From an uncultured Methanobacterium sp. (GTDB taxonomy: Archaea > Methanobacteriota > Methanobacteria > Methanobacteriales > Methanobacteriaceae), in contig NZ_OY762015.1 in assembly GCF_963665055.1 (NCBI RefSeq), positions 1,470,501 through 1,534,500 of the forward strand: a stretch of 64,000 bases of DNA. Reading direction: 5' to 3'. Numbering within the stretch: the first letter of the stretch is position 1; every line of letters begins with the position of its first letter. Made by a program: the position numbers and the translations under genes. The notes beneath the pieces are model-generated. The model was not told the origin of the DNA, ran no database searches, and was given only the letters and a program-made list of their open reading frames with translations. Of the stretch, positions 13,249-22,850 are shown one piece after another.

Positions 13249-13376
13249 TGGGAATGTCTACATTTATTGGTAAAAAAAGTACATTACCTTTTGTTTTATT
13301 CTTTTTTCACGGATTCAATAAAATATAAGCTACAAAAAAAATATCGACTACAAAAATAGATATGGAGCATTGAACT

Positions 13377-14132
13377 ATGAAAATTGGTGTTTCAACCCTG
13401 GCCCTGTACCCCCAACCATTGGAAGAAGTGCTGGAGTCTCTTGAAGAAAGGAATATTGATTACTGTGAAATAATCAATGAATATCCCTACCATGAAATTG
13501 AGAAGGACTTACTGGATTCATATCAGATTAAACTGACAGTGCATTCACCCTTATCTGACATTAACCTGGCATCCCATAACCAGTCCATCCGTGATTCTTC
13601 AATTGAGGAAGTTAAAAAGTCCATGGACCGGGCTGTGCAGTGGAATGCAGATCTGGTGGTGGTGCACCCAGGTAGTATGCCCATCATGGGGAAGAAGATA
13701 GAAGAGAAAATATTCAAGTACAATCTGGAATCATTAAAAGAATGTGCTGAATATGCCCGGGATAGTGGGATTTACATGTGCGTGGAGAACATGCCGGTGA
13801 TCGAGAGTCTGCTCTATCAAGATTTAAATGAATTAAATTCTCTTTTAGAAGAACTAGATGTATATATGACCCTGGATGTTGGACATGCACATAATTCAGG
13901 TTTTTCACCATCACAGATGTTTTCATATCCACGCATAAAACACGTCCACCTCAGTGATAATGACGGAACTTTCGACCAGCACAATGCCCTGGGTACTGGG
14001 AGTATAGACTTTGATTTAATATTTAAAAATATTGAAAAAAGTAAATATGACGGTGTTCTGGTGGTAGAAGTGAAGGATCCACAAGATGTCATAACCAGTC
14101 TTGATTTCATTACAAAAAAAGGTTTAATTTAA
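13377..14132 (+). CDS. Sugar phosphate isomerase/epimerase-like TIM barrel
   Basis: This is a 251-residue xylose isomerase-like (AP endonuclease family 2) barrel. Metal-ligand positions are visible as VVVHPGS, MCVENMP, TLDVGHAHN, KHVHLSDNDG and VVEVKDP, in the order typical of the family. Members range from endonuclease IV to sugar isomerases; the short length and lack of the Endo IV signatures favour an isomerase/epimerase of unknown substrate. GGAG precedes ATG 13377. Confidence 0.8.
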   Translation: MKIGVSTLALYPQPLEEVLESLEERNIDYCEIINEYPYHEIEKDLLDSYQIKLTVHSPLSDINLASHNQSIRDSSIEEVKKSMDRAVQWNADLVVVHPGSMPIMGKKIEEKIFKYNLESLKECAEYARDSGIYMCVENMPVIESLLYQDLNELNSLLEELDVYMTLDVGHAHNSGFSPSQMFSYPRIKHVHLSDNDGTFDQHNALGTGSIDFDLIFKNIEKSKYDGVLVVEVKDPQDVITSLDFITKKGLI

Positions 14133-14247
14133 CTATTTTTTTTATTAAAATTATTTCTTTAAATCAACGATTTTTCTAAAAATAAGACTATTTAAAAAGT
14201 TTTTATATATTTAAATGATTTTATAGATTTAAAGAATTTAAAAAATC

Positions 14248-14410
14248 CTGACAAAGTACTGACTAATATCTCACTAATTTCTGACAACGTACAGGCCAAT
14301 ATCTCACTAATTCCTGATGAAGTACTGACTAATATCTCACTAATTTCTGACAAAGTACGGGCTAATATCTCACTAATTCCTGATGAAATACTGACTAAGT
14401 ACTGAATAAT
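14248..14410. repeat. 33-nt minisatellite between convergent genes
   Basis: Four 33-nt units (14248, 14281, 14314, 14347) and a decayed fifth (14380-14410) stand head to tail. Each unit begins CTGAYRAAGTAC or similar and ends ATATCTCACTAATTY. Units 1 and 3, and 2 and 4, share the final base, so the array may have grown as a 66-nt dimer. It sits in the gap between two convergent genes and is not part of an ORF. The rest of 14133-14524 is AT-rich. Confidence 0.9.
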
Positions 14411-14524
14411 TACTATAGAATAACTAACTAAAGCATTACTATACTTAAAATAGCATATTACTAAAAAAAGGAATCTTTAAAAATAAAGAAAGTCTAAAAT
14501 AAAAAAAATATGGGTGGGCTGGTT

Positions 14525-15175
14525 TTATATGACCAGCCAGTGTTCATTCATGCTTTTTAGGTGTGCTTGTAGAACTGTATTGTTCACCAGCACATTGTCA
14601 ACACCTAACTTCACAGTTACAGTTGCATCTGGCTGATTTGCCACTGGTACTAAAGATTTTGAAGTTAATTCTGATGAATTAACAGTTTTATTAGCAGTTG
14701 AAGTTGTGTTGTTTGTTTCAGGTGTTGCTGCGGGTTGTTCTGTTGACTGAGCATTGACTTTTTCAGGCTCTTCCTTCTCTACGACTGCAGGAATGAGTTT
14801 TGCCCTTGCACCGCCTTCATACTTGTCATATCCTGTACATCCATCATAATCTGCGTCACACGCAGAACAGGTAATTTCACCTTCGTAGGTTCCCTTGGGA
14901 TTTACTACCAGGCTACCGTAATGGTGACACAGGGGACAGTAATTTTCCCAGTAATGGTATCCAGATTCTCCGCCGTACATTCCTCCGGGTATAAAATACC
15001 CGCCAATTGATGCAGCACTGCTCACTGGCAATGCTCCTAATAATAAAACGACAAATGCCGCTTTGTATAAATTTCGCTTAATATAATTCCTCCGTTGGTT
15101 CATTCCTACAAAATCATGCCAATATCCTGGGCATGCCACAGTAGTGGTACCATTAGGTTTGCAGGTCTGCCACAA
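14525..15175 (-). CDS. Cys-rich secreted or membrane-anchored protein, N-terminus uncertain
   Basis: The protein has a hydrophobic segment (KAAFVVLLLGALPVSSAA, about residues 38-55) that looks like a signal peptide or anchor. A Gly/Tyr-rich Cys region with two CxxC pairs (CPLCHH and CSACDADYDGC) follows, suggesting metal binding outside the cell, then a Thr/Asn/Pro-rich linker and a short C-terminal domain. The N-terminus is in doubt. ATG 15103 would place the signal peptide at the start, but in-frame codons before it still look coding (TCKPNGTTTVACPGYW) back to TTG 15175. A well-placed GAGGTG serves ATG 15220 in the same frame, interrupted by one TAG at 15182-15184. I do not recognise the family. 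Confidence 0.6.
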   Translation of the reverse strand: MWQTCKPNGTTTVACPGYWHDFVGMNQRRNYIKRNLYKAAFVVLLLGALPVSSAASIGGYFIPGGMYGGESGYHYWENYCPLCHHYGSLVVNPKGTYEGEITCSACDADYDGCTGYDKYEGGARAKLIPAVVEKEEPEKVNAQSTEQPAATPETNNTTSTANKTVNSSELTSKSLVPVANQPDATVTVKLGVDNVLVNNTVLQAHLKSMNEHWLVI

Positions 15176-15228
15176 TCGCCACTAAAGACTATTGGGTTCT
15201 TTGAACCACATGTAATACATTTAAACAC
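15106..15228 (-). other. Zinc-ribbon-like reading frame overlapping the gene start (possible frameshifted 5' end)
   Basis: In the alternative frame the sequence from GTG 15228 reads MFKCITCGSKNPIVFSGDCG, a typical CxxC zinc-ribbon start, and then loses sense, ending at TAG 15106. Read together with the in-frame TCKPNGTTTVACP of the main ORF it would give a continuous Cys-rich N-terminus if one base were gained or lost near 15160-15175. It is either the broken 5' end of the downstream gene or a separate 40-codon ORF ending two bases before ATG 15103. Confidence 0.4.
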
Positions 15229-15846
15229 CTCAAATTAATTTTTAATTACTTTTATTCGTTAGAAATTGGAAACAATCTTGTTAAATAAATATTAACACAT
15301 ATTCATAATTACATATTCCATAATTATAAAGCACACTGCCTCCCTGAAGAGATACCTGCAAAAGAGATAATCACCAAAAGAGATAGTTTATTAATAAACA
15401 TCAAATTGTATAGAACAGAAATTCCATTATGTGAAAGATATTATTGAATGATACAATTTCAAATTAAATTATATTGACATAAAAACATCGTTACTGGTTT
15501 CCTTTAATTTTAAAACAGGTTTTTTTCGCTCCTTTTTATATAATCTGATAACCTGTTTAATGTGCTCTTTCTACACATTTAGGGAAAAACTAGTATATAT
15601 AACTTTCGATTTTTACAATTTTCTAATGGAAGTACCTCTAGTTATGACCTCCAGTTGATAAAAAATCAGCAGACGATAACAACCTTAAGGATAATTTCAG
15701 TTATAAGTCCATTGATCAAACCCAATCCAAATTGATCACCCAATAATTAATTAGCCATTTAGTCTAAATTTCTTATCATATAATAAATTAATTAGAAATT
15801 ATATTTAAACTGAAAATCAGAAAAAATGTTAAGGGGATGTTTTTCT
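15229..15846. other. Long AT-rich leader/promoter region of npdG
   Basis: This divergent gap of about 620 nt has two strong TATA-like elements for rightward transcription, CTTTTTATATAATC (about 15532-15545) and TAGTATATATAACTTTCG (about 15592-15609). Use of the second would leave an unusually long leader of over 200 nt before npdG. I see no convincing RNA gene or small ORF in it. Confidence 0.45.
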
Positions 15847-16515
15847 TTGAAAATTGGAATTATCGGTGGAACTGGAGATCAAGGACTTGGACTGGCACTT
15901 AGGTTTGCCAAAGAAGGAGAACAAGTGATTATTGGCTCAAGAGATGTTAAAAAAGCTGAAAAAGCTGTTAATCTCCTTAAAAACATATTAATGGATGAAT
16001 GTCCTAATGTAGGGGGTATGACCAACGAAGAAACATGCAATAAAGCAGATTTACTGGTATTAACTGTACCTCTTCAAGCACAGATGGTTACCCTTAAAAG
16101 TATCAAAGACCATGTCGAGGGTAAAATCTTGATTGATGCCACTGTACCAATGGAAAGCTGCTTGGGTGGTAGTCCGGTGAAATATGTGAATATGTGGGAT
16201 GGTTCTGCTGCAGAAAGAACCGCTAACTTTCTTAAAGATAAAAATGTGAGGGTAGTATCTGCTTTCAACAATATCAGTGCTGCCAGCTTAACTAACATTG
16301 ACAACAATGTGGAATGTGACTGTCTCATCTCCGGAGATGATTCAGAAGCCAAAAAAGAGGCAATGCAACTGGCAGAAAAAATACCCGGAGTTCGGGCCAT
16401 AGATTGTGGTGACCTTGAAAACGCCAGAATAGTGGAAAAACTTACCCCACTCCTCATCAATCTCAACATACGCAATAAGATAAAACTGGCTGGTATCCGG
16501 ATAACTGGAATTTAA
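15847..16515 (+). CDS. npdG: F420:NADP oxidoreductase (NADPH-dependent F420 reductase)
   Basis: The enzyme passes hydride between F420H2 and NADP+, supplying NADPH for biosynthesis in methanogens. The 222-residue protein has the NADP-binding N-terminus KIGIIGGTGDQG with GSRD at the end of the second strand, where Arg binds the NADP phosphate, and DATVPM in the middle. TTG 15847 is chosen because it gives the family's usual MKIGIIGG start and has AAGGGGATG at good distance; an upstream ATG 15826 overlaps that ribosome-binding site. Confidence 0.94.
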   Translation: MKIGIIGGTGDQGLGLALRFAKEGEQVIIGSRDVKKAEKAVNLLKNILMDECPNVGGMTNEETCNKADLLVLTVPLQAQMVTLKSIKDHVEGKILIDATVPMESCLGGSPVKYVNMWDGSAAERTANFLKDKNVRVVSAFNNISAASLTNIDNNVECDCLISGDDSEAKKEAMQLAEKIPGVRAIDCGDLENARIVEKLTPLLINLNIRNKIKLAGIRITGI

Positions 16516-16672
16516 TGATAGATTTTTAGTTATGAATTGGATTTTCTTACTTGGATGAGATAAAAAATAATCCTTAGATAAGATACTTAAACTTAGCTGA
16601 AAATACTTAAATTAATAGAATAATACCGGAAATAACTGGAACTTTCCAAAAAAAATAAAGGGTTCATAAAAT

Positions 16673-17254
16673 ATGGAACACATAAAAAAAACCGCAGAAG
16701 GAATAGCCAAACACGCTCTGGAGGTTATTGACCATATTGATGAAGAACAGGTGGAGTTGATGATTCAGTGCATAACTGATTCTGATTCCACATTCATTGT
16801 GGGAAGTGGAAGGTCTGAACTGGTGGGTAAGGCATTTGCCATGCGCCTGATGCACCTTGGATTCAGAGTATACGTGGTGGGTGATGTAACCACCCCTGCC
16901 CTCACTGAAAAAGATTGCCTCATAGCAATTTCTGGATCAGGGGAAACCAAAACCGTTACCCTTGCTGCTGAAACCGCCAGAGAAGTTGGAACTCACGTAG
17001 TGGGAGTAACTACAGATCCAGACTCTACTCTGGGTAAAAACTCGGATGTAGTGGTTAACATTGAAAGTAAGAGCAAAGTTCCCTGGAAATACTACACTTC
17101 CCATGTTCTCAAGGGAAACTATGATGATTTAACTCCAATGGGAACCCTCTTCGAAGACAGCACTCATCTATTTTTAGATGGTCTTATAGCAGAGTTCATG
17201 ATTCGTCTGGGTAAAAAAGAAAATGATCTAAAGAAGTTACACGCCAGAGACTGA
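16673..17254 (+). CDS. hxlB: 6-phospho-3-hexuloisomerase
   Basis: This SIS-domain isomerase interconverts D-arabino-hex-3-ulose 6-phosphate and fructose 6-phosphate, a step of the reverse ribulose monophosphate route archaea use to make pentoses. The 193-residue length fits. SIS signatures are FIVGSGRSELVGKAFAMRL (about residues 42-60) and ISGSGETKT (about residues 85-93). The synthase partner (Hps) is not in this window. Confidence 0.9.
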   Translation: MEHIKKTAEGIAKHALEVIDHIDEEQVELMIQCITDSDSTFIVGSGRSELVGKAFAMRLMHLGFRVYVVGDVTTPALTEKDCLIAISGSGETKTVTLAAETAREVGTHVVGVTTDPDSTLGKNSDVVVNIESKSKVPWKYYTSHVLKGNYDDLTPMGTLFEDSTHLFLDGLIAEFMIRLGKKENDLKKLHARD

Positions 17255-17430
17255 GTTAAAAAAAAGATGGATATACCAGACAGTTCCTCCCAATTAAAAA
17301 CATCAACTGATGGATAGGGATCAACTAAATTTTCGAGATATAAATTTTCAATTAAAAATATAAATTTTCAGTTAATCTAATCCTGGTTTTTTAAAAAACC
17401 ACAAACAGTATATTTGTAAGGTGAAATAAC

Positions 17431-17943
17431 ATGGATGCAGAGTTAATCGGGGAACTAGTAATTATCAAGGATAAAAAAGCAGTTGCTCTCAGTGAAAAAA
17501 GCCACTATGGTAAGTTTAACCAGGATGAATTGCAACTTTCATTAATGGAGGCTTTTTACCTCCAGGAAAAGGGGAAAATAACAATTCTGGATAAAAAATG
17601 CCAGAATAAAGTTATTTCCCTGGATGAAATGAGGGAACTCATCCAGGATAAAGACCTCATATACAGATACATGGTCTACCGGGACCTCAGGAATAGGGGA
17701 TATGTTGTCAAAACTGGTTTTAAATATGGTTCAGAGTTCAGATTGTACGAAAGGGGTAAATCTCCTGGTGATGGGCATTCCGATTTTGTGGTGAAGGTGG
17801 TAACTGAAAATCAGGACATATCTGTACTTGATTTTTCCAGTTATGTTCGAGTGGCCCACGGAGTTAACAAGAAACTTTTACTGGCAGTGGTGGATGATGA
17901 ACAGGACATCACTTATTACAATGTTGAGTGGACCCGACCATAA
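17431..17943 (+). CDS. endA: tRNA-intron lyase (splicing endonuclease)
   Basis: This is the homodimer/homotetramer-type archaeal splicing endonuclease (170 residues, the short alpha4/alpha2 class) that cuts bulge-helix-bulge introns. The catalytic triad is visible as Tyr in FRLYERG (about residue 107), His in GHSDF (about residue 116) and Lys in NKKLLLAV (about residue 148). AAGGTGA precedes ATG 17431. trpS follows 68 nt later; in many Euryarchaea tRNA-Trp carries an intron, so the neighbourhood is suggestive but may be coincidence. Confidence 0.96.
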   Translation: MDAELIGELVIIKDKKAVALSEKSHYGKFNQDELQLSLMEAFYLQEKGKITILDKKCQNKVISLDEMRELIQDKDLIYRYMVYRDLRNRGYVVKTGFKYGSEFRLYERGKSPGDGHSDFVVKVVTENQDISVLDFSSYVRVAHGVNKKLLLAVVDDEQDITYYNVEWTRP

Positions 17944-18011
17944 TGACTGCTAAACATAACGAAACTTTATAAAGTAATTAAACAACGATTATTATCATTA
18001 AAGGTGATTGA

Positions 18012-19130
18012 TTGATAGATCCATGGAGCTCAGCCATAGTAAACTATGAAAAACTCATAGAAGAATTTGGAATAAAACCATTCCACGACCTTTTAGGTGA
18101 CCTGGAAGACCCCCATATCCTCATGCGAAGGGGAATTGTATTCGGACATCGCGATTATGGTAGAATTGTTAAGGCCATCCGTGAAAAAACCAACTTCGCA
18201 GTGGTGACTGGTATGATGCCCAGTGGCAAAATGCACATTGGCCACAAGATGATTGTGGACCAGCTCATCTGGTACCAGGAGAAAGGTGCAGAAATTTACA
18301 TCCCCATTGCGGATATGGAATCATACTCCGCTAGAGGAATCGATTTTCCAGATGCCAAAAAAATCGCAATTGAGGAATACATCACCAACTACATCGCTTT
18401 GGGTCTGGACCCTGATGATAAGAACCTGCATATCTACCTAACATCAGAAAACAAAATTGTAACAGATCTAGCCTATAAACTAGCCAAAAGAGTTAATATG
18501 AATGAGATGAAGGCTATTTATGGTTTCTCAGGCTCCACTAACATAGCCCATATTTACGCACCAATGATACAGGTAGCAGATATACTGCACCCCCAGCTGG
18601 AAGAATGTGGGGGTCCCAAACCCACAGTGGTTCCAGTAGGACCTGATCAGGATCCACACATACGCCTTACCCGGGATATTGCAGAGCGTTTCCAGTCACA
18701 GTTTAAATTCATAACCCCCTCTTCAACTTATCACCGTTTCATCACCGGCCTAACCGGGGGTAAAATGTCCAGCAGCAAACCAAAAACTGCCATATTCTTA
18801 AGTGACAGTCCAGAAGTGGCTCTGAAAAAATTAAAATCTGCTAAAACCGGTGGAAGAGAAAGTTTAGCCGAACAAAAACGGATGGGTGGTGTTCCAGAGG
18901 ACTGTGTGATTTACGAGATGTTACTTTACCATCTACTCCAATCAGACTCCCAGTTAAAAGAGATTCACCAGCAATGCAGGGAAGGCAGTATTATGTGTGG
19001 AGAATGTAAGGCCCGGGCTGCAGAGATGATGAAGGACTTCTTTAAAGACTTGGAGAAGAAAAGAGAAAAAGCAAAAAATAAAGCCAGAACTATACTGGAC
19101 GATAAGTTGGATACTGGATGCATAAATTGA
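18012..19130 (+). CDS. trpS: Tryptophanyl-tRNA synthetase
   Basis: This class I synthetase has 372 residues in the archaeal/eukaryotic-type arrangement. The HIGH equivalent is KMHIGH (about residues 73-78) and the KMSKS equivalent is KMSSSK (about residues 250-255). Start is TTG 18012 with AGGTGA five bases upstream. Cys pairs near the C-terminus (CREGSIMCGECK) suggest a bound metal. Confidence 0.96.
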   Translation: MIDPWSSAIVNYEKLIEEFGIKPFHDLLGDLEDPHILMRRGIVFGHRDYGRIVKAIREKTNFAVVTGMMPSGKMHIGHKMIVDQLIWYQEKGAEIYIPIADMESYSARGIDFPDAKKIAIEEYITNYIALGLDPDDKNLHIYLTSENKIVTDLAYKLAKRVNMNEMKAIYGFSGSTNIAHIYAPMIQVADILHPQLEECGGPKPTVVPVGPDQDPHIRLTRDIAERFQSQFKFITPSSTYHRFITGLTGGKMSSSKPKTAIFLSDSPEVALKKLKSAKTGGRESLAEQKRMGGVPEDCVIYEMLLYHLLQSDSQLKEIHQQCREGSIMCGECKARAAEMMKDFFKDLEKKREKAKNKARTILDDKLDTGCIN

Positions 19131-19261
19131 AGGATATAACTATATACTACATTATGTTAAAGTTAAGTTAAAGTCATAATATATTAACCAGTTAAAGGTA
19201 TTAAAACAATTAAAGGATTGATAGATAAACAGTTCAAGATGGAATATACAGGAGTTATACC

Positions 19262-19894
19262 ATGGCCAAAGAAAAATATGAAGGTTTGATAGGTGGTTTG
19301 TACAACCGTAATGAAACATTTTTCATACTATCTGCCATGATATTCATAGCTTCTATATTTATTGGATATGCCTTTGCAGGAATGTTGGAACCTGTTCTGG
19401 GTAAAATGTTAGGTGACTTTAAAAGGCGCCTGGTTCAGGGAGAGTTACAGCTCACCACTTTTTCTCTTTTTGCCAATAATCTTAAAGTTGCTCTCTTACT
19501 TTACGGGGGAGGCTTAATTTTTGGACTGGTAACTGCTTTTTATCTGATTAGTAACGGAGTTTTCATTGGTTACACCGCAGCCCAATTCCAATTAGGGGAC
19601 TTTATAATATACACATTACCTCATGGTGTTTTTGAGGTTTTAGGAATAATAATTGCTGGTGCTGCAGGATTCAAACTGGGAAGTATTGTTTTAAATATTT
19701 TGAAAGGCCTGTTAAAACTACAATCCGATTTTTCCATGTCTAATCAATTGAAATACTTATTGGAAGCCAACTGGGATGATTTAAAGGACACATTAATCAT
19801 GATGGGGATAGCCGTGGTTCTAATCATGATAGCCGCTATTATAGAAGCTAACTTCACCATTACATGGGCCAGTTACATGAAAGGAGTGTCATGA
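19262..19894 (+). CDS. SpoIIM/DUF95-family membrane protein
   Basis: This 210-residue integral membrane protein has about five hydrophobic helices. The stretch from NNLKVALLLYGGGLIFG to YTLPHGVFEVLGIIIAG is the hallmark of the stage II sporulation protein M family, with the conserved PHG-E motif. Archaeal members are not linked to sporulation and their function is unknown. AGGAG precedes ATG 19262. Confidence 0.85.
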   Translation: MAKEKYEGLIGGLYNRNETFFILSAMIFIASIFIGYAFAGMLEPVLGKMLGDFKRRLVQGELQLTTFSLFANNLKVALLLYGGGLIFGLVTAFYLISNGVFIGYTAAQFQLGDFIIYTLPHGVFEVLGIIIAGAAGFKLGSIVLNILKGLLKLQSDFSMSNQLKYLLEANWDDLKDTLIMMGIAVVLIMIAAIIEANFTITWASYMKGVS

Positions 19895-20034
19895 TTAATT
19901 TACCACCGTTAATCCAGTTGTTATCTCCTGCTAATTTTAATATAGAATAATTAGAACATTAATCCATAAGTTAGATGATACAGGGGAATAATTTTTATAA
20001 CTGTATGAAATGATAATTATTTTAAAGTATCTTA

Positions 20035-20066
20035 GGAACTATTTCCATTCCTGGAACTATTTCCAT
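20035..20066. repeat. Direct repeat GGAACTATTTCCAT in the thrC upstream region
   Basis: Identical 14-mers start at 20035 and 20053 (18-nt period). Each is itself a short inverted repeat, GGAA-N4-TTCC. They lie downstream of a TATA-like TTTTTATAA (about 19992-20000). This could be a regulator-binding pair for thrC or a slippage duplication. The remainder of 19895-20210 is AT-rich without genes. Confidence 0.6.
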
Positions 20067-20210
20067 GAAAAAATAATATTATGGTTTAATTTCAATAATT
20101 TTTCATTGCTAGATTAATTCCATGAAAATTGTAGTTATCCCATGAATTTCATTGAATACTAGATGTTTATTTAAATAATAGAGGTTTATTTAAAAATTAA
20201 AGGTGATTCT

Positions 20211-21407
20211 ATGATGAGATGCATATCCTGTGGTGCAGAGTATTCTGACCAGGAAATAATATACACATGCAAGAAGTGTGGTTCAATACTGGAAGTTGTC
20301 TGTCAACCGAACGTGTCAAAAGATGTCTTCAGCTGCCGTAAATCCACCATGTGGAAGTACAAAGAGTTCATGCCAGTTGATCCATCAGGCATAATCAGCC
20401 TGGATGAGGGTGGAACACCATTCTGCAAGTGCGATAAACTGGGTGAACAACTGGGAATAGAACTCTACGTGAAAGTAGAAGGTTCCAATCCCACCGGAAG
20501 TTTCAAAGACAGAGGAATGAGTGTGGGAATCACCAAGGCCATGGAACTAGGTGTGGATACAGTGGGGTGTGCTTCCACCGGCAACACATCCGCTTCTTTA
20601 GCTGCCTACGCAGCTCGAGCTGGCTTAAAGTGTGTGGTCCTCCTCCCCGCAGGTAAAGTTGCCCTGGGTAAACTGGCCCAAGCCATGTTCCACGGAGCTC
20701 AGGTTCTATCTGTCCGAGGAAACTTCGACCAGGCATTAGAAGCCATCACCAGTTTAGCACTTCAGGGCCATCTGTATCTCTTAAATTCCATTAACCCCTA
20801 CCGATTGGAAGGTCAAAAATCCATTGGATTTGAGATAGTGGATGATCTGGGCTGGAAATCCCCTGACCGAATCATACTACCCGTGGGAAACGCTGGTAAC
20901 ATATCTGCCATATGGAAGGGAATAACTGAATTCCATAGAGCAGGCTTCATTGATGATCTACCACGTATGACTGGTATCCAGGCAGAAGGAGCAGCCCCCA
21001 TAGCCCATGCAATCTGGGATGGTCAAAAGGATATTGTGCCTGTGGAAAACCCTGAAACCGTGGCTACGGCCATTCGTATTGGGGCACCAGTTAGTTCTAA
21101 AAAAGCCATCCGAGCTATTTATGAATCTGATGGATTGGCAGAAACTGTTAGTGATGAAGAGATACTCTCTGCCCAAAAGCTCCTGGCCAGAACCGAAGGA
21201 ATTGGAGTAGAACCCGCATCAGCTGCATCCATTGCAGGACTTATAAAACTGGTTAACACAGGTAAAATTGATAAAGGTGAACAAGTGGTGTGCGTGGTTA
21301 CAGGACATGTTTTAAAAGACCCTAATATCGCTATAGATGCATGTGAAGAACCTATTGAAATAGATCCGGATATAAATTCCCTTTTAAAGGTTATAAAAGG
21401 AAATTAA
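20211..21407 (+). CDS. thrC: Threonine synthase
   Basis: This PLP enzyme converts O-phosphohomoserine to threonine. The 398-residue protein begins with a zinc-ribbon-like CISCGAEY...CKKCG (residues 4-24), common in archaeal threonine synthases. It carries the PLP Lys in GSFKDRGMS (about residue 98), CASTGNTSASLAAY, and the phosphate-binding PVGNAGN. AGGTGAT precedes two adjacent ATG codons (20211 and 20214). Confidence 0.95.
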   Translation: MMRCISCGAEYSDQEIIYTCKKCGSILEVVCQPNVSKDVFSCRKSTMWKYKEFMPVDPSGIISLDEGGTPFCKCDKLGEQLGIELYVKVEGSNPTGSFKDRGMSVGITKAMELGVDTVGCASTGNTSASLAAYAARAGLKCVVLLPAGKVALGKLAQAMFHGAQVLSVRGNFDQALEAITSLALQGHLYLLNSINPYRLEGQKSIGFEIVDDLGWKSPDRIILPVGNAGNISAIWKGITEFHRAGFIDDLPRMTGIQAEGAAPIAHAIWDGQKDIVPVENPETVATAIRIGAPVSSKKAIRAIYESDGLAETVSDEEILSAQKLLARTEGIGVEPASAASIAGLIKLVNTGKIDKGEQVVCVVTGHVLKDPNIAIDACEEPIEIDPDINSLLKVIKGN

Positions 21408-21460
21408 AGGATTTTACCCTACCTTTTTTTAAGAGTAAATCTGGACTATTTCTATATCCC

Positions 21461-21493
<33 letters not shown>

Positions 21494-21507
21494 TGTCATG
21501 TGGTGAC

Positions 21508-21521
21508 CCCTAGTCATAGGG
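21508..21521. promoter_or_regulatory. Inverted repeat upstream of histone promoter
   Basis: CCCTAGTCATAGGG is a near-perfect palindrome (five paired bases, four-base centre) within a longer imperfect dyad TGACCCC...GGGATCA. It lies about 60-75 nt upstream of the histone TATA box and could bind a dimeric regulator. Confidence 0.4.
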
Positions 21522-21580
21522 ATCATCATGACATGACCCAATACCATATGGATTACCGAATAATCACTGTTTTTAACGAT

Positions 21581-21591
21581 ACTTATATATA
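21581..21591 (+). promoter_or_regulatory. TATA box of histone gene
   Basis: ACTTATATATAG is a strong archaeal TATA element about 60 nt ahead of the histone start codon, predicting a leader of roughly 30 nt. Confidence 0.65.
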
Positions 21592-21602
21592 GGAGTACGG
21601 CA

Positions 21603-21900
<298 letters not shown>

Positions 21901-22102
21901 GCTGTTTTTTTTTAAAATTTAAATTAATTTAATCAAACCTTAAAGATCTTAAATTTGATTACCTACTAGAATTTTTTTGATTAAATATTGAAGTTTTTAC
22001 AACCTAATAATCAACCATGTTAAAATAATAATTATGTTAAAATAATAATTAATGAACATAAAAACCGAATTATGTAAACCCTAACACTTCCAAATCTAAA
22101 CC

Positions 22103-22429
22103 ATGGAAAAAGAAAATCTAAATAAAACTGATGAAATCAGAAAAAAAGAGATTGCAAATGGAATTTTCAGAGCATACAACGTTAATAATCGACTTAAAAA
22201 TTCCACACTTACATTTCAAGAAAACTCTTTACTTGCTGTTACTGATGCCCATGTTTTGAGCAAAAAAAGAGAAGAGAACAACATACCCTATTCAAGTATC
22301 CGATCATTTAAGGTTCATGAACAGGGTCTTGGTAAAGTTGTTGAAATAAAAACAGCAGCTAAAAATTACAAATTCCATTTATTCAATACTAAAGCTTTTG
22401 TTGAATTTTTAAATAAAAAAATTAAGTAA
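22103..22429 (+). CDS. Small protein, PH-domain-like, unknown function
   Basis: This 108-residue soluble protein has no Cys motifs or membrane segments. The pattern NSLLAVTDAHVLSKKRE...IPYSSIRSFKV...VVEIKTAAKNYKFHLF resembles bacterial PH-like domains, where beta strands carry the 'IPYSSI' turn, but this is by eye only. ATG 22103 has no clear ribosome-binding site. Upstream is a 17-nt duplication of ATGTTAAAATAATAATT. Confidence 0.55.
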   Translation: MEKENLNKTDEIRKKEIANGIFRAYNVNNRLKNSTLTFQENSLLAVTDAHVLSKKREENNIPYSSIRSFKVHEQGLGKVVEIKTAAKNYKFHLFNTKAFVEFLNKKIK

Positions 22430-22590
22430 TATTTACAATAAATTTTACATTTTCTACCATTTTAATCAATTACAATAATCAGGGATTAGTTTATGTTATC
22501 GGGATGAGTTTACGTTAAAAATATTACCATTAACTTTTTTTTAATCCCATATAATGTAATTTCGCTGTTTTAACAGCAATAATACTAAGA

Positions 22591-22760
22591 AGATTAAGTG
22601 ATGTTATCTAAAATTAAAGGATGTTATATCTTAGATTAAGTGATATTATCTAAAATTATAGGATGTTATATCTTAGATTAAGTGATATTAATCTTGAATT
22701 TTAGGGGTTATATCTTGAATTAGGTAGTGTTATATTTAGAATTAGGGGTTCATGAAACTG
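22591..22760. repeat. 42-nt tandem repeat, about three units
   Basis: Units starting at 22591 and 22633 are almost identical (AGATTAAGTGATRTTATCTA... ending GTTATATCTT); a third from 22675 is degenerate and trails off by about 22760. The array is non-coding and lies in the 22430-22850 gap. Confidence 0.85.
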
Positions 22761-22850
22761 TTCTCGTATCAGTATGCCTGTTTTGTGTGAATACTAATCA
22801 TTCCAACTTTTTTATTAATTGAAAAAATTGTATAAAGGAGAATTAACAAT

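Noticed and set aside
14248..14410. CRISPR array from regularly repeated 33-nt units
   Set aside because: The units are contiguous without unique spacers and no cas gene is near, so it is a tandem repeat.
15182..15184. TAG codon read as pyrrolysine in the Cys-rich protein gene
   Set aside because: Methanobacteriales are not known to use pyrrolysine, and an ordinary frameshift or different start explains the data better.
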